From assembly GCA_934168245.1 (NCBI GenBank), contig CAKPMY010000018.1:1-10255 (forward strand): a stretch of DNA of 10,255 bases. The letters are read 5' to 3'. Within the stretch, counting starts at the first letter, position 1. Each line of letters opens with the position of its first letter. Under the pieces are notes generated by a model. It searched no databases, had not been told where the DNA came from, and saw only the letters and a list, made by a program, of their open reading frames with translations. This DNA comes from an uncultured Bacilli bacterium (GTDB taxonomy: Bacteria; Bacillota_I; Bacilli_A; RF39; UBA660). Made by a program: the position numbers and the translations under genes. Below are positions 5,506-10,255 of the stretch, piece by piece.

Positions 5506-6079
5506 GAGTGAACATTTTAAAAAAGAGTTAGAATATATTAAGAGTGATAGAATAAAAAAAGCTTGTATAGAAATGATAGAATTATTACCAGATTATTTCT
5601 TTGAGATACCAGCATCTTCTACTGGTAAATATCATCCTGAGTATGCTTTAGGTAAAGGTGGACTTTTACGTCATACTAAGGCCGCAGTTAGAATTGCTTA
5701 TGAATTATTAGGAGATGAATGTATTGGTAATAAGTATACGGCTGATGAGAAAGATTTAATGCTTATGGCTTTAATGTTACATGATGGATTAAAGTCTGGA
5801 TATGATCATGAAAAGTATACAAGATTTGATCATCCAATATTAATGGCAGATTATATTATGGATAATGAAGAAAAATTAGGATTAGAAGTCGAAGAAATCG
5901 AATTTTTAGGGGATGTAATAAAGACACATATGGGTCCTTGGACAAAAGATTATAATGGAGTTGAAGTATTAGAGAGACCTAAGACAAAGTATCAGAACTT
6001 TGTTCATATGTGTGACTTTTTAGCAAGTAGAAAATGTATATTAGTACCATTTAATGAGAATGATGAAATTAGTGTATAA
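5498..6079 (+). CDS. HD-domain phosphohydrolase, substrate unknown
   Basis: This 193-residue protein has a metal-dependent HD hydrolase layout: H59 in GLLRHTKAA, H95-D96 in LMLHDGLKSG, H112 in FDHPILMADYI, H144 in IKTHMG and D173 in HMCDFLASRK. These are the metal ligands expected of the superfamily, which cleaves nucleotides, cyclic dinucleotides or other phosphoesters. The central GKGGLLRHT segment is typical of small stand-alone HD proteins. ATG 5498 is preferred: AAGGAG (5486-5491) is 6 nt upstream, and the upstream in-frame ATG at 5462 lies deep within hemW and lacks such a site. It overlaps hemW by 8 bases and is the last gene of the lepA operon. Its stop codon lies inside the terminator. 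No residue pattern fixes the substrate. Confidence 0.8.
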   Translation: MSKSEHFKKELEYIKSDRIKKACIEMIELLPDYFFEIPASSTGKYHPEYALGKGGLLRHTKAAVRIAYELLGDECIGNKYTADEKDLMLMALMLHDGLKSGYDHEKYTRFDHPILMADYIMDNEEKLGLEVEEIEFLGDVIKTHMGPWTKDYNGVEVLERPKTKYQNFVHMCDFLASRKCILVPFNENDEISV

Positions 6080-6095
6080 TTTCGTCATTTTTTTT
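6059..6095 (+). terminator. terminator of the lepA-hemW-HD operon
   Basis: A 13-bp stem with one G-U pair (6059-6071 with 6077-6089) and a 5-nt loop is followed by an unbroken run of eight T (6088-6095). The HD gene's TAA (6077-6079) forms the start of the 3' arm. It is the strongest terminator in the window. Confidence 0.85.
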
Positions 6096-6103
6096 AATAT
6101 GTG

Positions 6104-6132
6104 TTGTGTAAAAAATAATTTTTTGATAGACT
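6104..6132 (+). promoter_or_regulatory. possible promoter of the surface protein-tmk unit
   Basis: TTGTGT (6104-6109), a 17-bp spacer and TAGACT (6127-6132) preceded by TGA as an extended -10. It is weaker than the other promoters here but correctly placed after a strong terminator. The start would be near 6139, just before the ribosome site AAGGTGA (6141-6147). Confidence 0.5.
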
Positions 6133-6154
6133 AAAAGAGAAAGGTGAAGTTATA

Positions 6155-6718
6155 ATGAGAGAAAAAGAAAATTATACTAAAGAGATAATTACTTCAATAC
6201 TTGGAGTATTGATATTATTAGTTTTAATATTTGGAACTAGTTATGCAGTTAGTGTAAAAGAAAGTGATGTTAAGATTAACACACTTACTATGGGATATTT
6301 GTCTTTTAATTTCACCGAGGGTAATAGTAATACAATAGACATAGTTAATGCTTTAAGAGTTAGTGATAAAGAAGGGATTAATTCTAGTAATTATTATGAA
6401 TTTAGTATTTCTAATGATTATGACAAAACTATAAATTATGAAATATTACTAGAACCAATTATTAATGAATTGGATGGAAAATATATAAAATTATATTTGA
6501 CAGATGATCAAAATAAACCGATTGAGAATTTAGATGATGTTTTAACATTGAGTGGGCTTAATGATTCGGAACTTGATAGTAATAAGGTATTATATAAAGA
6601 TGAATTAAAGGCTAAGACTAGTAAAAAGTTTAGGCTTAGAATTTGGTTGAGTGATGAGTATAAAACTAATAGTAATGTCTCCTTTTCAGTTAAAGTTGAT
6701 GTAAAAGGAACAGTTTAA
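6155..6718 (+). CDS. membrane-anchored or secreted beta-rich surface protein
   Basis: I do not recognise this 187-residue protein as a named gene. It begins with a polar stretch (MREKENYTKE), then a hydrophobic segment at about residues 11-29 (IITSILGVLILLVLIFGTS) ending in SYA, which may be a signal peptide or a membrane anchor. The exported part (about 32-187) alternates polar and hydrophobic residues, has no cysteine, and ends in short beta-like strands (FSVKVDVKGTV). This suggests a single beta-sandwich domain. The size and layout recall TasA/camelysin-like proteins of Bacillota that are processed by SipW-type signal peptidase, but the match is weak and no sipW is present in the window. 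ATG 6155 has AAGGTGA 7 nt upstream. Thymidylate kinase starts 17 nt after its stop and is probably co-transcribed with it, although the two have no obvious functional link. Confidence 0.65.
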   Translation: MREKENYTKEIITSILGVLILLVLIFGTSYAVSVKESDVKINTLTMGYLSFNFTEGNSNTIDIVNALRVSDKEGINSSNYYEFSISNDYDKTINYEILLEPIINELDGKYIKLYLTDDQNKPIENLDDVLTLSGLNDSELDSNKVLYKDELKAKTSKKFRLRIWLSDEYKTNSNVSFSVKVDVKGTV

Positions 6719-6735
6719 ATATTGAGGTGATAAAA

Positions 6736-7404
6736 ATGGCAGGTAAAATTATTGTTATAGAAGGAACAGATTGTTCAGGAAAAGAGACACAATCAAAATT
6801 ATTAGTTAAAAGATTAACTGAGATGGGAAAGAAGTGTGCTTGTTTTAGTTTTCCAATGTATGATACTCCAACAGGAAGAATAGTTGGAGGACCATATTTA
6901 GGCAAGCCAGAGATATGTGATGGATATTTTGAAGAAGGGGCACCTAATGTAGATCCAAAAGTATCATGTTTATATTATGCTGCTGATAGGAAATATAATA
7001 TGGAAAAGGCTTTAAAATTATTAGAGGAAGGATATTATGTTTTTCTAGATAGATATACAACTTCTAATTTAGCACATCAAGGTAGTAAGATAAAAGATAA
7101 AGATGAGAGATTTAATATGTATCAATGGATTGATAAGTTAGAGTATTGGTTGTTACAACTACCTAAACCAGATAAGACAATATTTTTACATGTTCCATAT
7201 GAGTTTTCATGTGAGTTAAAGAAAAATAGAGAAAATTTAGATGAAAATGAAAAGTCGCCAGAACATTTACAAGGTGCGGAAAGAGCATATCTAGAGTTGG
7301 TTGAACTTTATAATTGGGATAAAATAGAATGTGTTAAAGATGGTGTACTTAGAAGTATTGAAGATATAAATGAAGAGATATTAAATATCATAGAAGAAAT
7401 GTAA
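6736..7404 (+). CDS. tmk: thymidylate kinase (dTMP kinase)
   Basis: The enzyme phosphorylates dTMP to dTDP with ATP, an essential step of dTTP synthesis in the cytosol. Seen in the 222 residues are the P-loop GTDCSGKET (10-18), the dTMP-binding DRYTTSNLAHQG (105-116) that corresponds to the family's DR(Y/F)-x2-S-x2-A-(Y)-QG motif, and a C-terminal lid-like segment (ENLDENEKSPEHLQGAERAY). The P-loop is unusual in having Glu after GK where most Tmk proteins have Ser or Thr, with Thr next; Ala or Gly at this place is known in some nucleoside monophosphate kinases. ATG 6736 is chosen because GAGGTGA (6723-6729) lies 6 nt upstream, and the GTG at 6727 falls within that ribosome site. The gene follows the surface protein at 17 nt without its own promoter and ends in a terminator. 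Confidence 0.92.
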   Translation: MAGKIIVIEGTDCSGKETQSKLLVKRLTEMGKKCACFSFPMYDTPTGRIVGGPYLGKPEICDGYFEEGAPNVDPKVSCLYYAADRKYNMEKALKLLEEGYYVFLDRYTTSNLAHQGSKIKDKDERFNMYQWIDKLEYWLLQLPKPDKTIFLHVPYEFSCELKKNRENLDENEKSPEHLQGAERAYLELVELYNWDKIECVKDGVLRSIEDINEEILNIIEEM

Positions 7405-7429
7405 AGTTACTTAGTTGGTAACTTTTTTT
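7403..7429 (+). terminator. terminator after tmk
   Basis: AAAGTTAC (7403-7410) pairs with GTAACTTT (7418-7425) around a 7-nt loop and runs into a tract of seven T. The stem begins within the tmk stop codon (7402-7404). Confidence 0.8.
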
Positions 7430-7430
7430 C

Positions 7431-7459
7431 TTGTTTTAAAGTGGGTTATTCGTTATAAT
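7431..7459 (+). promoter_or_regulatory. promoter of the first prepilin-like gene
   Basis: TTGTTT (7431-7436), a 17-bp spacer and a consensus TATAAT (7454-7459). A second TATAAT (7465-7470) has no good -35. The start near 7466 leaves about 19 nt to the ATG, just room for the ribosome site GAGGTG (7473-7478). Confidence 0.65.
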
Positions 7460-7484
7460 TTAACTATAATGTGAGGTGTAGATA

Positions 7485-9980
7485 ATGAAAAATAGAAAAG
7501 GTTTTTCATTGGTTGAGTTATTGGCAGCAATAGTCATCATGGGTTTGCTTGCAGGAATTGCGATTGTTAGTATTAATTATTTGTTAGATAAAGCAAAGAA
7601 GGAATATTATAAGGCTCAAGAAGATGAAATAGTAATGGCTGCTAAGAGTTATACACAAGATAATAGGAATATGTTACCAAAGAGAGTAGGAATGAAAAGA
7701 CAAATTACTTTGGAAACATTGCAAAAAAGTAAGTACATAGGAGATGTAGTAGATAGAAATAAAAAGAAATGTGATCCGGTTAGATCTTATGTACAAGTAT
7801 ATAGGTATGATAAGAATTATTATAATTATTTAGTTAATTTAGTATGTGATGGATATACTTCTGATGAGGAAGGAGAATCTTTAGTTAATGCTAAACCAGA
7901 TATAACTATTAATTTTGTTAGTGTTGGAGCTGAAGATAAGTATACAGATTCTAAGACTAAAGTGACTATTAAGGATACTTATAAAATATCTGGGTATAGA
8001 TATAGTATTTTAAATGGTGGCAGTGAGGTTATGAATTCTGGAGATATAGATGGTAAATTAAAGGAAGAAGTAACTTTTGAAATACCTTTAAAAGATTATG
8101 TTCCCGGAAAGATTACAGTTGTAGTAGTGGCAACTAATACTTATGGTAATCAGGCTAGTAAAGATGCTACTGTTACAGTTGCAAATACGAAGGCACCTGA
8201 CTGTGAGCCATTACTTGAAAATGTTGTTTGGACAAAGGAACCTGTTGAAACTCAGGCTAAATGTATTGATAATTCTGGTTCTGGATGTCAAAAAGATGTT
8301 TATACGCAAGTATTTAAAGAAGAGGCATTAATTTCTATGATTGAAATGAGAGATAATACTGGTAATATTGGAAGATGTAAAGTTAAAACTTATATTGATA
8401 GAACTCCACCAACTACTCCAGTAATTAATAATCCGTATGAGAATATATGGACTAATCAATCATATAAGATAGAGATAACTTCAGTTGATCAAACTGCTGG
8501 TATTGCATATTTTGAGTATAGGTATCCTGATTCTACTGGTTTGGATAGTGAAGGTAATCCGGAGAATGAGTGGCATAAATGGGCTAATTCTTCTAAGGAG
8601 CCAAGAGATGAAACTCCGTTTGTTTCAACGGCATTTTCTAAGGAACGAGCAGAGTATGTTGAGGTTAGAGCTTGTGATAATGCTGGTAACTGTTCTGAGA
8701 CAGCCAAAAGTATGATTAAGATTGATAAAACTAAACCATCTTGTACTGTTGCGAGAAGTATAGAAACGCCAAATGGTTTACTTGACTGGTATGTAAGTAA
8801 TCTTACGTTAACTATTAGTCCAGTAAATGATTTAAGTACTGTTAGTGATAGGGCTGTTGCTAGTAATATTACTTTTGGAATTAGAGGAGGCAATACTCCA
8901 ATTTATGATAATGTTTATTCTAAAATTCAAGGTGATACTAAAGGTGTTACTTGGTATGGCTTTGTAAAAGATGAGGCTGGTAATGTTGCGGCATGTGATT
9001 CTGGTAGTTTTAAGGTAGATGCGACTAAGCCTACTTGTAAAGTTAATTTGAGTGGAACTATGGGAGTTGATAATTGGTTTAGGAGTGCTGTTAATATATC
9101 GCTAAGTACTAGTGATAATATGTCAGGGGTAGATGTGTATGATTTGTCAAGTTCTACTTCAGCATCATATAATGGTAATACGACTGGAAGTGTATCGAAT
9201 GATACAAATAAAGTTAGTTGGTATGGGTATGTAAAAGATAAGGCTGGTAATATTGGACAGTGCTATAATTCCTTTGGTATTGATACAAAACGGCCTACTG
9301 TTACTACGGATAATTTAGATGAAAGGGTAACTTGGTGTAAAGGTAAGAGTGTATCAGTTAGTTGTGATGATGATCGTTCTGGTATTCAAAACAGAGATAC
9401 TTCTTCAGCATCGGTTGCAGATGAAGTAAAATATACTTGTACTGATAAGGCTGGTAATACTTCTTCTGTTACTAAACGTTTTGATGTTGTTACTAAGGCA
9501 TGTGTTACTTATAATAGCTGTAGGCATAGTAGTTTTGGTTGTGAAAAATATACTAGAACTTATCAAAAGTGTGAACTTAAAACGAAAGTTTGCAAGACTG
9601 ATTCTACATTGATTTGTACTAAATATTCTGGAACAAATGAAGCAACTTGCAGAAATCATGGATGTACGTGGAAGCAGGGAGAATGTCGAGGCGATACTAA
9701 GGAATGCCCTAATAGCAGTTGGACACTTAATGGATCGAAGTGTACAAAGACAGTAGCTGCAAGTGTAAGCTGTTCTCCTGGTACGGTTTCTTCAAATAAT
9801 TATGGATTTACTAAATATACTAGTTATAATGTTGCTCCACCTTGTACAGCACCACAATCATCTTTTACTTGCAATTCTGGTCGTAATGGTGCTGAATATA
9901 ATGTTAGTTGTGATTGTACTGAAAACAAAAAAGGTACTGGTAAGGTTTGTGGATGCGCAGAATGGAATTGCTCTGAATAA
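7485..9980 (+). CDS. large prepilin-like surface protein with repeated beta modules and Cys-rich tail
   Basis: The 831-residue protein starts with a class III signal: MKNRKG followed by FSLVELLAAIVIMGLLAGIA. Cleavage after G6 and Glu at +5 are as in type IV pilins and pseudopilins, then a polar helix runs to about residue 60. This predicts processing by a prepilin peptidase and assembly or anchoring in the membrane. Residues 235-670 hold repeated Ig-like modules marked by a proline entry (TKAPDC 235, RTPPTTP 306, KTKPSC 415, ATKPTC 513, TKRPTV 601) and an exit D-x-AGN near 398, 497, 586 and 654. The copies at 487-504 and 576-593 (WYG-VKD-AGN) are closest. Residues 673-829 contain 19 cysteines. 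It is far longer than a normal pilin (about 150 residues), so it may be an adhesin or tip protein. ATG 7485 has GAGGTG 6 nt upstream. A second gene with the same N-terminus follows. Confidence 0.85.
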   Translation: MKNRKGFSLVELLAAIVIMGLLAGIAIVSINYLLDKAKKEYYKAQEDEIVMAAKSYTQDNRNMLPKRVGMKRQITLETLQKSKYIGDVVDRNKKKCDPVRSYVQVYRYDKNYYNYLVNLVCDGYTSDEEGESLVNAKPDITINFVSVGAEDKYTDSKTKVTIKDTYKISGYRYSILNGGSEVMNSGDIDGKLKEEVTFEIPLKDYVPGKITVVVVATNTYGNQASKDATVTVANTKAPDCEPLLENVVWTKEPVETQAKCIDNSGSGCQKDVYTQVFKEEALISMIEMRDNTGNIGRCKVKTYIDRTPPTTPVINNPYENIWTNQSYKIEITSVDQTAGIAYFEYRYPDSTGLDSEGNPENEWHKWANSSKEPRDETPFVSTAFSKERAEYVEVRACDNAGNCSETAKSMIKIDKTKPSCTVARSIETPNGLLDWYVSNLTLTISPVNDLSTVSDRAVASNITFGIRGGNTPIYDNVYSKIQGDTKGVTWYGFVKDEAGNVAACDSGSFKVDATKPTCKVNLSGTMGVDNWFRSAVNISLSTSDNMSGVDVYDLSSSTSASYNGNTTGSVSNDTNKVSWYGYVKDKAGNIGQCYNSFGIDTKRPTVTTDNLDERVTWCKGKSVSVSCDDDRSGIQNRDTSSASVADEVKYTCTDKAGNTSSVTKRFDVVTKACVTYNSCRHSSFGCEKYTRTYQKCELKTKVCKTDSTLICTKYSGTNEATCRNHGCTWKQGECRGDTKECPNSSWTLNGSKCTKTVAASVSCSPGTVSSNNYGFTKYTSYNVAPPCTAPQSSFTCNSGRNGAEYNVSCDCTENKKGTGKVCGCAEWNCSE

Positions 9981-10002
9981 TATATATGTAAACTATACTT
10001 TT

Positions 10003-10036
10003 GAGAGGGATAAATCGTTATGATTTTTCTCTTTTT
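10003..10036 (+). terminator. terminator after the first prepilin-like gene
   Basis: The arms around 10004-10016 and 10022-10032 form an inner 5-bp stem (AAATC/GATTT) and an outer 6-bp stem with two G-U pairs, separated by an AT bulge, and run into the T-rich tract from 10032. This suggests that the two prepilin-like genes are separate transcription units. Confidence 0.65.
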
Positions 10037-10058
10037 TCTTTTAATATTGTTCCTGTTA

Positions 10059-10067
10059 TGCTATAAT
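10059..10067 (+). promoter_or_regulatory. extended -10 promoter of the second prepilin-like gene
   Basis: TGC followed by a consensus TATAAT (10062-10067). At 17 bp upstream, TTTTAA (10039-10044) is a poor -35, so recognition would depend on the extended -10. The start near 10074 precedes the ribosome site AAGGAGA (10082-10088). Confidence 0.5.
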
Positions 10068-10096
10068 TTTGATAGTATAGTAAGGAGACAGTGATA

Positions 10097-10255
10097 ATGA
10101 GAAAGAAACGGAATGATAGTGGTTTTTCTTTAGTAGAATTATTAGCGGCAATAGTTATTATGGGAATACTTACAGGTGTTGCGATTGTAAGTGTTTCATA
10201 TTTATTGGGCAAGGCTGAGAAAAGTTATTATGAAGCACAAGAAGATGAAATTATT
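10097..10255 (+). CDS. second prepilin-like protein, partial (N-terminal 53 residues)
   Basis: The gene opens at ATG 10097, 8 nt after AAGGAGA, and runs off the window end in frame. MRKKRNDSG is followed by FSLVELLAAIVIMGILTGVA, a class III (type IV prepilin) signal with cleavage after G9 and Glu at +5. From the signal onward it is nearly the same as the upstream 831-residue protein, including the polar helix ending in YYEAQEDEII against YYKAQEDEIV. The two are therefore tandem paralogues whose exported parts may differ. What follows the helix lies outside the window. Confidence 0.9.
   Translation, partial: MRKKRNDSGFSLVELLAAIVIMGILTGVAIVSVSYLLGKAEKSYYEAQEDEII

Noticed and set aside
6690..6905. 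Minus-strand ORF over the start of tmk
   Set aside because: It overlaps the tmk P-loop region and the tmk ribosome site, and has no recognisable motif of its own.
8143..8893. Several ORFs on both strands inside the large pilin-like gene
   Set aside because: They are shadows of the long repetitive gene, which has the prepilin signal, ribosome site and promoter; none has independent signals.
9802..10212. Overlapping plus- and minus-strand ORFs around the end of the pilin-like gene
   Set aside because: The plus-strand frame is a shifted reading of the Cys-rich tail, and the minus-strand frame crosses a terminator, a promoter and the start of the next prepilin-like gene.
1..10255. CRISPR arrays, tRNA or rRNA genes, transposases and phage genes
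   Set aside because: No regularly spaced repeats, no tRNA-like cloverleaf and no recombinase or structural phage motifs were seen on either strand.

Overview
The window comes from a very AT-rich genome (about 30% G+C by eye) of a low-G+C Gram-positive bacterium. Support for this: strong purine-rich ribosome sites (GGAGG, AAGGAG), sigma-A type promoters that often carry a TGn extended -10, intrinsic terminators with U-tracts, a lepA-hemW gene order familiar from Bacillota, and an HTH protein resembling the sporulation regulator SpoIIID. TGA is used as a stop, so this is the standard bacterial code and not the Mycoplasma code. An uncultured gut member of the Bacilli/Erysipelotrichia side of Bacillota would fit, but that placement is inference.

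Layout. (1) Bases 130-395 carry what looks like a complete type I toxin-antitoxin locus that has no long ORF. A 27-residue hydrophobic peptide is encoded on the minus strand (245-328). A convergent RNA of about 105 nt runs on the plus strand from about 141 to 246. Each RNA has its own promoter, the 3' ends overlap, and a 12-bp direct repeat links the antisense RNA to the toxin leader, as in the Fst/par and TxpA/RatA arrangement. (2) Bases 519-2021 form a compact RiPP (ribosomally made, modified peptide) operon: a consensus promoter, a 31-residue peptide with five cysteines in its last 17 residues, a 12-bp hairpin that probably attenuates readthrough, a radical SAM/SPASM maturase, and a terminator overlapping the maturase stop codon. 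(3) Bases 2026-6095 form a housekeeping operon: lepA, a protein with two SpoIIID-like HTH units, hemW and an HD-domain phosphohydrolase. The genes overlap by a few bases and end in a strong terminator. (4) Bases 6104-7429 carry a membrane-anchored, all-beta-looking surface protein followed by thymidylate kinase. (5) Bases 7431 to the end carry two tandem genes with nearly identical type IV prepilin-like N-termini. The first is an 831-residue protein with repeated 'AGN' beta-sandwich modules and a cysteine-rich C-terminus. The second is cut by the window edge.

The housekeeping genes look ordinary. The most novel content is in the first 2 kb: the small hydrophobic peptide with its antisense RNA, and the small cysteine-rich peptide with its dedicated radical SAM enzyme. 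Both small peptide genes fall below normal ORF length cut-offs and would be missed by standard annotation. All functional calls are read from motifs and context; no database search was possible.
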